The notes under the pieces were generated by a model, which did not search any database, was not told where the DNA came from, and saw nothing but the letters and a program-made list of their open reading frames with translations. This document shows, one piece after another, positions 33,002-42,852 of a stretch of 64,000 nucleotides of DNA. Origin of the DNA: an uncultured Dorea sp. (GTDB lineage Bacteria > Bacillota > Clostridia > Lachnospirales > Lachnospiraceae); the NCBI GenBank assembly GCA_934295165.1, contig CAKRAT010000002.1, positions 1-64,000 on the forward strand, in the 5' to 3' direction. Numbering within the stretch: the first letter of the stretch is position 1; each line of letters begins with the position of its first letter. Both the position numbers and the translations under genes were made by a program.

Positions 33002-33268
33002 AATTTATTATTTTGGCCTCTCGGTCCTTTAGAACGTGTTGGTATGTGGTTGGGGGCTAAGATTCCACGATGAAGAAGTTATAAGGGAGTCAGAATTTTC
33101 TAAAAGCACCCGAAATATGTGTCAAACTCGCCATCCGGCTCAAACAGTGACACATATTCCGGGTAACGAAAATTCTGACTCCCTAACAACTTCTAACATC
33201 GCTCCATATACGCTCCCAACCACATACCAACACGTTCTAAAGTCGTGACTGGCTGATGATAATAAATT
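33002..33268 (-). repeat. Long palindromic element, copy B
   Basis: Begins 10 bases after the nucleotidyltransferase stop. A perfect 27-bp arm (33028-33054 with 33215-33241), inner arms with GGGAGTCAGAATTTTC on both sides, and a third arm around CCCGAAATATGTGTCA close on an apex at 33124-33148, whose complement contains TTTGAGCCGGATGGCGAG. The inner part is nearly the same as copy D but in the other orientation. No coding potential of note. Confidence 0.85.
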
Positions 33269-33370
33269 CAGCAGCGGAACGTGACTTTGATGTGCTGCGC
33301 GGAAGGTTGTGGTAATTGTTTTGATTTTCTAATTTTGAGAGTTCCGATATCCGGGATAAATACGGGTGGC

Positions 33371-33647
33371 ATTTCTTTCATTGTCCGTGGCCATTTACAA
33401 CTTGTGGAATCGTTGGTATTCGGATTGGGGCGTATATGAAGTGTAGTTAGAAACAGTTAGCGCGTCGATATTTACGTTAAAGTCCTTTTGCAAATTGTCT
33501 GAACCGAATGGCGAGTTGTTTGCAAAAGAGCTTTGTCCTTAGTAAATAGCGGCGCGCTTTACTGTTTCTTACTGCACGGAATCTTAGCCCCAGTCCGAAT
33601 ACCAACGATTCCACAAGGACTGAGAGGCCATGACACCTGATTCAAAT
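33371..33647 (+). repeat. Long palindromic element, copy C
   Basis: A 30-bp arm with a single U-G-type difference (33401-33430 with 33588-33617), an inner arm with AGAAACAGT (near 33450) facing ACTGTTTCT (33561-33569), and TTTGCAAAA-type pairing around the apex at about 33494-33518 (GAACCGAATGGCGAGTT). Arm sequences differ from copies A, B and E, but GGGGCGTATAT and GGAATCTTAGCCCC are shared with B and D. It ends seven bases before the stop of the minus-strand peptidase gene. Confidence 0.85.
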
Positions 33648-33653
33648 ATTTAT

Positions 33654-35441
33654 TTAGATGGCTCTCGTATACTTCTTCAGCCACTCCTGCTCCTCTTCAT
33701 TCAGGTAAGGAGCGATTACTTCGTATACCTTCGCATGATAATCATTCAGAAGTTTCTTATCTTCTGCTGTCATGATATCCGGGTTGACCGCATCCAGATC
33801 CATCGGGATCAAGGTGATTGCTTCGAAGTACATGAACTGACCGTATTCGTTCAGTGTTCCTTTACAGGTCAGAAGTTCGTTCTCAAGACGGATTCCGTGG
33901 GATCCTTCGATATAGATTCCCGGTTCATCTGTGATGACCATGCCTTCCTGTAAGACTTCTGTCTCACCCGGACGGTATTTCCAGCGGAAGCCTGCCGGTC
34001 CTTCATGGATGTTCAGAAGATATCCGACTCCATGCCCTGTACCGTGATTGAAGTTTAAGTCTCTGTCCCAGAATGGTTTTCTTGCAAGGATGTCAAGGAT
34101 CATACCTGTAGATCCTTTCAGGAACTTTGCACTTCCAAGCTGTAAGTTACTGATAGCAACCAGTGTAAAGTGGTCTTTCATGATCTGCGGAACTTCACCG
34201 AGCGCGTAAGTTCTGGTAACGTCTGTAGATCCTTCGTAGAATCCTGCTCCTGTATCGGTTAAGAATAACTGGCCTTCTTTTAACTCTACATCTGTCTCTG
34301 GTGAAGATGTGTAGTGTACGATTGCACCATGTTCTCCGAATGAAGAGATTGGCTCAAAACTTGGACGGATGAAGTTGCCCATCTCTGCACGGAACTCATC
34401 CAGTTTATCAGATGCACTTATCTCTGTGATCTTCATCTTGCCGACATTTTCTTTCAGCCATTTCATGAATCTTACATGCGCAACACTATCTTTAATCTGT
34501 GCTTTGCGGATGTTCTCGATCTCAACCGGGTTCTTGACCGCTTTCATGAGAATTGCCGGATTTCTCTTTTCTACTGTCTTAACATTTTCAGGAATATTAT
34601 TGAATAATGCATAGTTCAATTTTCCAGGATCGATCATAACAACCAGATCACTGCCGAACTTCTTCACATCTTCGTAAATGTCGTTGTATGGGTGTAAGTT
34701 TACGCCGTCTTTTGCAAGTTTAGCTTTTAACTCGTCGTCTAATTTTCTTTCATCGATATACAGCTCGAAGCTGTCCATTGTGATAATTCCGTAAGATAAT
34801 ACCAGTGGGAAGAAATCAATATCATTTCCACGGATATTTAATGTCCAGCAGATGTCGTCAATCGTAGATACAACGTGCACATTTGTGCCTGCTTCTTTCA
34901 TCTCTTCACGGATTCTTGCAAGCTTGCTTCCTACCATCTCTCCGGCATATTTTACATCCAGGTCAAATGCAGGTTCTTCGGATAATACCGGGCGGTCTTC
35001 CCAGATCTCATCGATTAAATCTACCTGATAATTTACTTTTGCATTCTTCCTCCCCGCGATGGCTGCATAACCTTCTCCTTCGCCGACAGATACGACTCTT
35101 CCGTCAAATCCGAGTGTCCCGCCTTCCTTTAATACCTCTTCAATATATGCATTCATCTCCGGCACACCCGGTTCACCCATTTTCATGAGTTCTACAGTTG
35201 TCCCCTCTAACTGTGCTGCTGCCTGGATGAAGTAACGTCCGTCTGTCCAGAGTCTTGCTTCTGTCTTCGTGATCACGGCTGTTCCCGCTGATCCGGAAAA
35301 CCCTGTGATGAACTTTCTCGCTTTGAAATGTTCCCCAACATATTCACTCTGATGAAAGTCCGCAGTCGGTACTACATACACATCAATGTTCTTTTCTTCC
35401 ATGCACTTACGAAGTGCGGAAAGTCTTTCTGGTACTGTCAT
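33654..35441 (-). CDS. Xaa-Pro aminopeptidase (M24B)
   Basis: 595 residues, three-domain long form: two creatinase-type N-terminal domains (about 1-300) and a C-terminal pita-bread M24 domain. Metal ligands fit: FLTDTGAGFYEGSTDVTRT (two Asp), NHGTGHGVGYLLNIHEGP (His), VITDEPGIYIEGSHGIRLENELL (Glu, Glu). It removes N-terminal residues before Pro in the cytoplasm. AAGGAGG precedes the ATG and a TATAAT lies at the complement of 35477-35482. Single-gene unit with palindrome element C beyond its 3' end. Confidence 0.94.
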   Translation of the reverse strand: MTVPERLSALRKCMEEKNIDVYVVPTADFHQSEYVGEHFKARKFITGFSGSAGTAVITKTEARLWTDGRYFIQAAAQLEGTTVELMKMGEPGVPEMNAYIEEVLKEGGTLGFDGRVVSVGEGEGYAAIAGRKNAKVNYQVDLIDEIWEDRPVLSEEPAFDLDVKYAGEMVGSKLARIREEMKEAGTNVHVVSTIDDICWTLNIRGNDIDFFPLVLSYGIITMDSFELYIDERKLDDELKAKLAKDGVNLHPYNDIYEDVKKFGSDLVVMIDPGKLNYALFNNIPENVKTVEKRNPAILMKAVKNPVEIENIRKAQIKDSVAHVRFMKWLKENVGKMKITEISASDKLDEFRAEMGNFIRPSFEPISSFGEHGAIVHYTSSPETDVELKEGQLFLTDTGAGFYEGSTDVTRTYALGEVPQIMKDHFTLVAISNLQLGSAKFLKGSTGMILDILARKPFWDRDLNFNHGTGHGVGYLLNIHEGPAGFRWKYRPGETEVLQEGMVITDEPGIYIEGSHGIRLENELLTCKGTLNEYGQFMYFEAITLIPMDLDAVNPDIMTAEDKKLLNDYHAKVYEVIAPYLNEEEQEWLKKYTRAI

Positions 35442-35574
35442 GTTTTGTTCCTCCTTGATATATACAGTGTATGGATATTATACCTCATTTTTCCTGATTA
35501 ATCTTCCGATAATGCAGATAATTTTCCTTATCGTTCATAAGTAATACTTCTTCTGCTAATTTAAGCCAGTCTGA

Positions 35575-35616
35575 AAAAGCGTGTAAAAAATGATTGCTCA
35601 TTTTTCACACGCTTTT
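35575..35616 (-). terminator. Terminator after the MFS transporter operon
   Basis: A 19-bp stem with one mismatch (35575-35593 with 35598-35616), 4-base loop, followed on the minus strand by a T-run. It ends the rhodanese-small protein-MFS unit. Confidence 0.82.
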
Positions 35617-35633
35617 AACTTCAGTTAATACTA

Positions 35634-36947
35634 CTATACATACTGTTTCAATTCTTCCATTGCTTTTTCATCTATCTTAGATTTATCAATCTTCGCACGC
35701 TTCAGATAAGCTTTCCAGATTAAGATCAGAATCAATCCTACTGCTATGATTATGGTAAGGAATATGAAAAAATAATGATATCCGGTAATTCCCGGATGAT
35801 TATCAATCAGGCTTCCGGCAAATATAGATATAAATGTTTCCGGTACTGCCCCTGCCATACAGATCAATCCTGCCGCTGTTCCACAATATTCTACCGGCAC
35901 TGCACCTTCACTCATCATTGTCCATGCCATCGCATAATTCATATGGAAGAACGATAAAATCGTTATGAATAATATTGTAACAATAATGGCACTTGACGGT
36001 CCTGACGGGACAAAGAAGATTCCAATCTGACCTCCTAGCATAACAATATATGCCAACAGCATAAGCTTTCCTGTTCCGAATTTATCCGCCAGATACCCTC
36101 CGATAATATTTCCACCGATAGAACCAAATTTACGAAGCACTCCCATCATTGCTCCAAATGCAACTGCCGCACCTAAAATATCCGTCACGTAAGGAATGTA
36201 ATAATAGATAGACAGACAGAATACATGGTTGCAGAATGATACCAGACAGATGATCCACACTGCCGGATTCTTCAGTACTTTTGTAATTCCTTTAAAAGAT
36301 ACCTTATCTGATTCCAACACCATTTTATCATTTTCTAATGTAAACAGTGCCACAATACCCATTGCAATATTTACATAAGAATAGAATAAAATCACGTATT
36401 TCATAGCAAGTACTTCATTTCCGGCACCAGAGGTTCCCCAGTGAAAGATTCCTACCGCTACTAAAGAAGTAACTACACCTGCTACACTTTGCATTCCCTC
36501 AAAGAATCCATATGCTTTTCCCTGACTGTCTTCATCTGACATCACACGCACAGCCTTGACACATGCAGGCCAGAATGCAAATGTTGTAGATACTCCCCAC
36601 AATGCATAGATTACAAGGAGACCACCAAATCCAAGTGGTAACAGATGCAGCAATCCACCGATTCCTGTTACAATCGGAGACAACACAATGATTTTCTTTA
36701 CAGACATCCCATCTGCCACAACGCCTCCGAACAGATATGAAACAATTCCAAATACTCCGATTACCGTTCCAAATACTCCCATTTGCGTATTCGTCAAATG
36801 ATAAGTAGAAACATATGCGTCATAATATTCAAACCGGAAAAACGGAAGACCAAATATAACAGACCCCGTAAATGCGAGGATCACAATTGCTCCAAAATTT
36901 CTCTGCAAAGATCCTTTGATTCCAATTTTATCTAATACCTTATTCAT
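35634..36947 (-). CDS. MFS transporter (UhpC/nitrate-like branch)
   Basis: 437 residues, 12 membrane segments. The loop 2-3 signature is loose (GGVVADGMSVKKIIV), and FGSIGGNIIGGYLADKFGTGK repeats it after TM8. The substrate cannot be read from sequence. It is the last gene of a minus-strand unit with a triple-rhodanese lipoprotein and a small single-span protein, which hints at transport of a sulfur-containing compound; that is inference from context only. Confidence 0.87.
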   Translation of the reverse strand: MNKVLDKIGIKGSLQRNFGAIVILAFTGSVIFGLPFFRFEYYDAYVSTYHLTNTQMGVFGTVIGVFGIVSYLFGGVVADGMSVKKIIVLSPIVTGIGGLLHLLPLGFGGLLVIYALWGVSTTFAFWPACVKAVRVMSDEDSQGKAYGFFEGMQSVAGVVTSLVAVGIFHWGTSGAGNEVLAMKYVILFYSYVNIAMGIVALFTLENDKMVLESDKVSFKGITKVLKNPAVWIICLVSFCNHVFCLSIYYYIPYVTDILGAAVAFGAMMGVLRKFGSIGGNIIGGYLADKFGTGKLMLLAYIVMLGGQIGIFFVPSGPSSAIIVTILFITILSFFHMNYAMAWTMMSEGAVPVEYCGTAAGLICMAGAVPETFISIFAGSLIDNHPGITGYHYFFIFLTIIIAVGLILILIWKAYLKRAKIDKSKIDEKAMEELKQYV

Positions 36948-36958
36948 CTTCTACCTCT

Positions 36959-37315
36959 CTACTGATTCTTTACAGATATCACACGGAATGTCTTTCCTTT
37001 ATCATAAGTTCTGGAAAGCACAATAATGTTATCATAAAAGAATTTTCCAGCATATACTCCTCGTTCACATCCGGCTCCATCCAGTTCAAAATCATTCCAT
37101 TCCCCGACCTTTTCTTCAATTTCTTCACGGGTATATGTATGACCGATCAGTTTGTCCGCTGCCTGTTTATCGCCTGTTTTTCCAGAACTACCTTCATATG
37201 TTGAATTTTGTGCTGTTTCCAAAGTCGTATTTGTTACAACCACACCGATCCCCCCAAAAATGAAGGCCAGAAGAAGAAGTATCACTGCCAGTAATATTTT
37301 CTTTTTTCTACTCAT
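36959..37315 (-). CDS. Small single-span exported protein
   Basis: 118 residues, not recognised. A short basic N-terminus (MSRKKK) and one membrane segment (about 7-28) lead to an outer domain of about 85 residues with ADKLIGHTYTREEIEEKVGEWNDFE and two Tyr-rich beta segments; one Cys (GAGCERG). It lies 11 bases before the MFS gene and 72 bases after the rhodanese gene. The gap before it contains a 9-bp hairpin (37342-37350 with 37364-37372) that may tune downstream expression. Confidence 0.7.
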   Translation of the reverse strand: MSRKKKILLAVILLLLAFIFGGIGVVVTNTTLETAQNSTYEGSSGKTGDKQAADKLIGHTYTREEIEEKVGEWNDFELDGAGCERGVYAGKFFYDNIIVLSRTYDKGKTFRVISVKNQ

Positions 37316-37387
37316 TTTATATACTCCTGATATGCTAACAAATGTGCCCTCATATCAAATACAAGGGCACATCCAAATTAAGCAATA

Positions 37388-39022
37388 TTATTTAACTTTC
37401 TCATCAGCAAGAATGTTTACACCATCACTTACATCTTTACCATTCTCGTCCACAACAGCATCTGAATACTTATCATAATGTACTTTTCTGCCCTTGTGAT
37501 CGATAAATTCATTTCCTTCATTAGACCATGGGATCCATCCTGTTCCCCATTCTTTTATGTTGTCCATTCCGGTAGACTGACACCAATATGCAATCTTAGC
37601 TGCGCCCCAGCTGTCTCCACAGAAGAACGCTGTTAACTTGTCTGTATCCAGTCCACAATCTTTCATGTAAGAAACATACTCTTCTTTCGTTCTTGCAGTA
37701 AAATCTACGTTCATGAACTGATCTCCGTCTTCGCCATCTTCTGCACACCAGATTGTTCCATCGATACGTCCTGCAAGATCATGATAGCTATATCCTGATT
37801 CTTCACCTTTCCAGTTAGATTCACCACGGTTATCTGCAACCTGACCGTCAACTTCTCCGCTCAGGATCTTCTTCACATCATCAGTCCAGAGAATCTCATC
37901 CGGATTAGAGATTGTATCTGTTCCAAAGCTCTCTACGGATGTCGGAACTACCAGTGTACTTTCATCTGTATCAAGATCATATCCATTGTACTCCCATGCT
38001 GTAAGAGCTCCTGTCATGGCATATGTCTTCACGCCAAGAGCTCTTAATAAGAATCCAAGTCTTCCCTGCGGTGCAGCTGTAGGACCTGTTAAAATTACAA
38101 TAGAATCTTTTGTGATTCCATACTGTGGACAAATCGTATCTTTAAACTCTTTAACAGAGATCAGTCTGTATTCTTTTGCATAATCAGATCTCTTTTCCGG
38201 TACATACACACGTGGTCTTTCATAACAGTCACTGTTAATGTGAACAGCTCCCGGAACATGTCCTCTTGAGAAATATGAAGAAGACTTTGCATTTCCCCAT
38301 GCAACATCAACAAGTACAACCTTGTCCATATTGTCTCCAATAACCGCTTTTGCTTCTTCACTTAATTCTTTTTCTTTTCCAGTCTTTACATCTGAAATAC
38401 TCTTTACAATCTCTGTAGGTAAAAATCTGTCATAATTATCATATGATTCTACATCTGTTCCTGCATCGATCATATCATTTGCCTGAAATACAGATACATT
38501 CTTAATACCCTGCTCCTGGAAATATCCGGCAACATATTTTGCCTGTTCTCCGGAATAATCATAAACGATAACTTCAGAATCTTTTGTGATGTTCTGTGAC
38601 TTCATAGCTCTCTTCAGATAGTCTGTTCTTGGTGCCACTCCGCCGTAATCATCACCACCATAATAGCAGTCTAACCAACGTGATGAGAATAATGTAGAAT
38701 TTTTCAGATGTCCTCCGTTTTTTGCACCCTCTAATGCCCATCCTGCATAGCTTTCCTGTGGACGTGCATCTACAAGAACTGTCTTCTCATCTGAATCATT
38801 CATAAACGCTTTTACTTTGTCAGCAGAAGCTTCATCTACTTTGATGTCCCCTGCCGGTTTTGCTGACTTATTATAGCCGTTATCCTTTTCGGAATCATCT
38901 GTCTTTGCTGACTCTTCTGTTTTTTTCGTCTCTTCTTTTTTGGATGTCGAACTTGAACATCCGGCAAGCATTGATGTTGCCATAACAACACACAACAATG
39001 ATGCTACAAGTTTCTTTTTCAT
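37388..39022 (-). CDS. Lipoprotein with three rhodanese-like domains
   Basis: 544 residues from the ATG at 39022 (CAAGGAGG upstream). A signal peptide with lipobox LAGC gives an outer lipoprotein, followed by a Lys/Glu/Asp-rich linker (about 25-60). Three rhodanese domains follow at about 60-180, 215-350 and 385-515. The active loop is VYDYSGEQA in the first and LTGPTAAPQG in the second, neither with Cys, but FFCGDSWGAAK in the third, so only the third can be an active sulfurtransferase. The others may bind or hold the fold. It heads the unit with the MFS transporter. Confidence 0.87.
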   Translation of the reverse strand: MKKKLVASLLCVVMATSMLAGCSSSTSKKEETKKTEESAKTDDSEKDNGYNKSAKPAGDIKVDEASADKVKAFMNDSDEKTVLVDARPQESYAGWALEGAKNGGHLKNSTLFSSRWLDCYYGGDDYGGVAPRTDYLKRAMKSQNITKDSEVIVYDYSGEQAKYVAGYFQEQGIKNVSVFQANDMIDAGTDVESYDNYDRFLPTEIVKSISDVKTGKEKELSEEAKAVIGDNMDKVVLVDVAWGNAKSSSYFSRGHVPGAVHINSDCYERPRVYVPEKRSDYAKEYRLISVKEFKDTICPQYGITKDSIVILTGPTAAPQGRLGFLLRALGVKTYAMTGALTAWEYNGYDLDTDESTLVVPTSVESFGTDTISNPDEILWTDDVKKILSGEVDGQVADNRGESNWKGEESGYSYHDLAGRIDGTIWCAEDGEDGDQFMNVDFTARTKEEYVSYMKDCGLDTDKLTAFFCGDSWGAAKIAYWCQSTGMDNIKEWGTGWIPWSNEGNEFIDHKGRKVHYDKYSDAVVDENGKDVSDGVNILADEKVK

Positions 39023-39183
39023 TCTTTTTCCTCCTTGTATAATATCCCAAACATACTTCCATATCATAGCATACAGGGAGGTACTTTTCTAATCGTTTTT
39101 AGCAATATATTCTCTTACTTATTTATTATATCAATATTTATATTTTGTCTGACGTTCTCGCTGCGGCATGCGGCAATCTTAAA

Positions 39184-39651
39184 TTAATCTCCGGCTTTCC
39201 CAAGTTCCACCAGCACCGGTGTAAGCCCAGCAACATCCCAGCCCTCAAAGCTGATCATACATAACGCACGGAATAACAACTTCACCGTCTCAGATTCTTC
39301 CGTCTGATCTGCATGATACAATTTTGCCGCCACCTGGCAGATTGCCATCATAATTGCAGATTTGAAGGCTCCGATCTCATCAGATTCCTTCCACAGATTC
39401 TCCATATCGTAATCATCCGTATTCCCGCATGGTGCTGCACATGTTACACATCCCGGTGAGACTGTATATTTTTCATTTCTTACTTTCTCTAATATCTCAC
39501 TCATATCGAAAATGCCCGCAGACCAGTCCCCGGCCATCGTCAGTGCTTCTAAAAATACCCGATTGGTGTTCTCTGTCTTTTCGTTATTCTCACAGGTTCT
39601 TGCAAGTCCGATGACTGCACCTGTCAGTTTCTGTCTGATTTCTTCTGTCAT
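39184..39651 (-). CDS. Unknown cytoplasmic protein with CxxCxxxC motif
   Basis: 155 residues, helical and acidic, not recognised. Residues about 67-82 hold PGCVTCAAPCGNTDDYDM, a Cys-rich motif that could bind metal or a cluster. It starts three bases after the NhaC-like gene, so the two are co-translated. No membrane segment. The motif looks conserved-type rather than accidental, but I know no function. Confidence 0.7.
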   Translation of the reverse strand: MTEEIRQKLTGAVIGLARTCENNEKTENTNRVFLEALTMAGDWSAGIFDMSEILEKVRNEKYTVSPGCVTCAAPCGNTDDYDMENLWKESDEIGAFKSAIMMAICQVAAKLYHADQTEESETVKLLFRALCMISFEGWDVAGLTPVLVELGKAGD

Positions 39652-39654
39652 GAT

Positions 39655-40968
39655 TTACTTCTCCTTCTTAGACGGTATCACAAATATAAATATCATAGAA
39701 CTTACAAATAATAAAAACGGATAGAACAATTTTGGCATAATCTGAAAAGCAGAAATATTATATCCCAGTTCGCTCGCCGCAGAGATTGACACCAGCATCT
39801 GCGCTCCATAAGGAATGATCCCCTGGAAAATACAAGAAAATGTGTCCAGTATCGAAGCTGCTTTTCTCGGTGTGATTCCGTATTCTTCTGCCATATCCTT
39901 TGCAATCGGATTCGCCATTACGATTGCTACGGTATTATTCGCCGTTGCAATATCCATCGTTCCGACCAGCAGCCCCATACCAAGCTGACCACCTTTGCGG
40001 CCTTTAAATACCTTATGGATTCCTGCAAGTAATGCATCGAAACCGCCATATTCACGGATCAGCGCACACATGGCTGCCACCAGGATTGCAACCATACTTG
40101 TCTCGAACATCCCCGAAGCACCCGAACCCATGTTAGCTAACAGATCCGTCGCCGCAATATGGCCGCCTGCCAGCATGATAACGGAACCAGATACAATCCC
40201 GATCAGGAGTACCACGAATACATTGACTCCAATAATTCCTCCTATGAGAACCAGTACATACGGAATAATCTGCACCAGATTATAAGATTTGCTTACACGT
40301 CCCGCGATATCTGTCTGGAACGACAGAACAAGTATCAGTGCCAGTGTCGCAATCGCTGCCGGAAGTGCAATTCCAAAGTTCTCACGGAATTTATCTTTCA
40401 TCTGACATCCCTGTCCGTTACATGCCGCGATCGTTGTATCCGAGATAAACGAAAGATTATCTCCGAACATCGATCCACCCATAACCGAACCGATACAAAG
40501 CGCCATGTCAAATCCCGATGCCCTGGATACTGCTACAGCAATCGGTGTGATCAGTGTAATTGTTCCAACCGACGTTCCCATAGCCACCGACACAAAACAG
40601 GCCACCACGAATAATACCGCTACTGAAAATCTTGCCGGAATCAGTGACAGCATAAAATACGCCACGCTTTCCGCACTACTTCTTCCTACTACTCCGACAA
40701 ACGAACCCGCCGTCAGGAAGATCAGAAGCATTGTAATAATATTCTTATCTGCAAGTCCCTGTGCCATGATTCCAAGCTTTTCGTCAAAACTCACCTTCCG
40801 ATTCTGCAGACATGCCACCAGAATCGCCGCAAGAAACGCGATAATGATAGGGACGTTATAGAATCCCATCGGAATCTTCATCACATATTCAAATGTTATT
40901 CCAAGTCCCAGATAAATACATAAAAATACGCCAATCGGCAGTAGTGCTATTGCATTTCCTTTTTTCAT
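39655..40968 (-). CDS. NhaC-family Na+/H+ antiporter-like transporter
   Basis: 437 residues, about 11-12 membrane segments, with the NhaC hallmark GGSMFGDNLSFISDTTIAA and the later half-site DIATANNTVAIVMANPIAKDMA. Members exchange Na+ or organic acids for protons. Co-transcribed with the Cys-motif protein. The NSS transporter gene lies 75 bases upstream on the same strand, so a longer unit is possible. Confidence 0.88.
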   Translation of the reverse strand: MKKGNAIALLPIGVFLCIYLGLGITFEYVMKIPMGFYNVPIIIAFLAAILVACLQNRKVSFDEKLGIMAQGLADKNIITMLLIFLTAGSFVGVVGRSSAESVAYFMLSLIPARFSVAVLFVVACFVSVAMGTSVGTITLITPIAVAVSRASGFDMALCIGSVMGGSMFGDNLSFISDTTIAACNGQGCQMKDKFRENFGIALPAAIATLALILVLSFQTDIAGRVSKSYNLVQIIPYVLVLIGGIIGVNVFVVLLIGIVSGSVIMLAGGHIAATDLLANMGSGASGMFETSMVAILVAAMCALIREYGGFDALLAGIHKVFKGRKGGQLGMGLLVGTMDIATANNTVAIVMANPIAKDMAEEYGITPRKAASILDTFSCIFQGIIPYGAQMLVSISAASELGYNISAFQIMPKLFYPFLLFVSSMIFIFVIPSKKEK

Positions 40969-41043
40969 TCTTTATCCTCTCATTCCTTTCACACCAGACA
41001 TCCACAAATACATCTGGCTCTGCTTTCAGCTTTCTCTATTCTT

Positions 41044-42366
41044 CTAACCGATTCCTCCAAGTACAATTCCGAGAATCAGCACGATAAAACATACCGGAAC
41101 ATAAAAATATTTACATATTGTATAATAATGTTTCGTAAATGGTTTCTCTCTTCCGGTATTGACCTGTTTTTCCACGAATGCCTTTCCACATACCCAGAAG
41201 AACATGATACCTGCCAGTCCTGCTCCAAGCGGGCAGATATAGATAGACAATACGTCCATCCAGTCCGACACGATTCCCTGGATCAGAAGCGACACGATCG
41301 CTCCTACAATTCCCGTCAGTACACATGCCGGAACTCTCCCAAGCTTTAATTTTTCCTGTACCGTTGCGATCGGTGCTTCATACAGATTAATCAGCGAAGT
41401 CATACCCGCAAGCAATACCGCAACAAAGAAGATGATCGCAATCAGCCATCCACCCGGCATTCCTTTGATCAGATTCGGAAGGAAAATGAACAATAGTCCC
41501 GGTCCTCCCTGATTCAACTGTGCTCCCGTCGTTGCCATGGCCGGAATAATAATCAGTGCTGCAAGAATAGCTGCAACAGTATCAAAGAACGCAACTCTTC
41601 CTGCGGAAGCCGGGATGTCTTCTTCATCCGACAGATAAGATCCATAGATCAGTGTTCCATTTCCCGCTACAGACAGAGAAAAGAATGCCTGGCCAAGTGC
41701 AAAGATCCACGTCGCCGGATCTGCAAATGCCTTTGGATCGACTCTGAAAATATAACGGTATCCTTCACTTGCTCCCGGCTGGAATCCAACATAGATTCCC
41801 AGAATTATGAACAATGCGAAGAATATCGGCATCATGATCTTATTTGCTTTTTCAATACCGCTTCCAACACCTAACATCAGGATCAGCATACATGCCGCAA
41901 GCGCAAGTATCTGCCATATATTATTACCAAATGCAGATGCCATCTTACCAAATGCTGCCCCAAATTCATCTACATTTTTCGGACGAAGTGTTGTTCCTGT
42001 AAATGTTCCGGCAGCGTATCGCAAGATCCATCCCATTACAACCGTATAACCGATTGCCATAGCAAGTGAACCAAACACCGGGATCATGCCAAGTGCTTCC
42101 CCGGCTTTTCTCTTTCCTCTTTTCTCACAGGCGATTCCAAACGCATCGATCGGTCCTGCCTTTGCCGCACGCCCGAAACTCATCTCCCCGATTACACCTG
42201 TCGAACCGATCAGTATCACAAAGATAAAATACGGGATCAGAAATGAACCGCCTCCATATAGTGATACCCTGGTTGGAAACATCCAGATATTCCCCATTCC
42301 AACTGCTGAACCGATACAGGCACAGATGAATCCCCATCTGCTGCTAAATGATTCTCTTTTATTCAT
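41044..42366 (-). CDS. NSS-family Na+-dependent transporter (SNF)
   Basis: 440 residues, 11-12 membrane segments. The TM1 signature WGFICACIGSAVGMGNIWMFP matches LeuT-type symporters, with GEMSFGR after TM2 and the TM6 unwound segment FALGQAFFSLSVAGNGTLIYGSY. It takes up an amino acid or similar amine with Na+. The sulfur-metabolism gene next door (42.9-44.1 kb) gives a weak hint only. Palindrome element D lies upstream. Confidence 0.92.
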   Translation of the reverse strand: MNKRESFSSRWGFICACIGSAVGMGNIWMFPTRVSLYGGGSFLIPYFIFVILIGSTGVIGEMSFGRAAKAGPIDAFGIACEKRGKRKAGEALGMIPVFGSLAMAIGYTVVMGWILRYAAGTFTGTTLRPKNVDEFGAAFGKMASAFGNNIWQILALAACMLILMLGVGSGIEKANKIMMPIFFALFIILGIYVGFQPGASEGYRYIFRVDPKAFADPATWIFALGQAFFSLSVAGNGTLIYGSYLSDEEDIPASAGRVAFFDTVAAILAALIIIPAMATTGAQLNQGGPGLLFIFLPNLIKGMPGGWLIAIIFFVAVLLAGMTSLINLYEAPIATVQEKLKLGRVPACVLTGIVGAIVSLLIQGIVSDWMDVLSIYICPLGAGLAGIMFFWVCGKAFVEKQVNTGREKPFTKHYYTICKYFYVPVCFIVLILGIVLGGIG

Positions 42367-42572
42367 GATTTTTCCTCTCCAGCCATGGGGACGGATATGT
42401 ATGTTCTGTCCCTGCCGGCTCTAAATATTCCATACATGTATATATGGTAGACTTTCTCTATTTTAGCATGATTCATGCAGCACCGTCAAAAACTTGTTTG
42501 CTATTGAATCATAATCACTGTGATACCGAAAGTGTGTTTACGGCTACACATAAAGGCTACAATTCCACTACT

Positions 42573-42848
42573 GAATTCATTATCATTGGCCTATCACGGC
42601 ATGAGAAAGACTTGGTATCCTGTTGTGGGCGTATATAAAGCGATGATTAGAAGTTGTTAGGGTGCCAGAATTTTCGTTACCCGGAATATGTGTCACTGTT
42701 TAAGCCGAACGGCGAGTTTGACACATATTTCGGGTGCTTTTAGAAAATTCTGACACCCTTATAACTTCTTCATCGTGGAATCTTAGCCCGCAACAGGATA
42801 GCAAGTCTTTCTCATGGACCGGGGTAAACCACGATGATGAACTCAATA
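42573..42848 (+). repeat. Long palindromic element, copy D
   Basis: A 31-bp arm with two differences (42600-42630 with 42786-42816), an inner arm pairing AGAAGTTGTTAGGG with CCCTTATAACTTCTT, and a third arm at ATATGTGTCA/TGACACATAT around the apex at 42695-42719 (TTTAAGCCGAACGGCGAG). The left flank (GATACC, GGCTACACA, GGCTACAAT) is also shared with remnant F. The right end (GATGATGAACTCAATAG) lies beside the sulfhydrylase stop codon. Confidence 0.85.
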
Positions 42849-42852
42849 GCAA

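Noticed and set aside
33002-33647. CRISPR array or insertion sequence
   Set aside because: Copies are single long hairpins with diverged arms, not short repeats with spacers, and no transposase frame or IS ends were found.
39160-39180. Palindrome GCGGCATGCGGC as an operator
   Set aside because: On inspection it is a direct repeat (GCGGC twice), not self-complementary.
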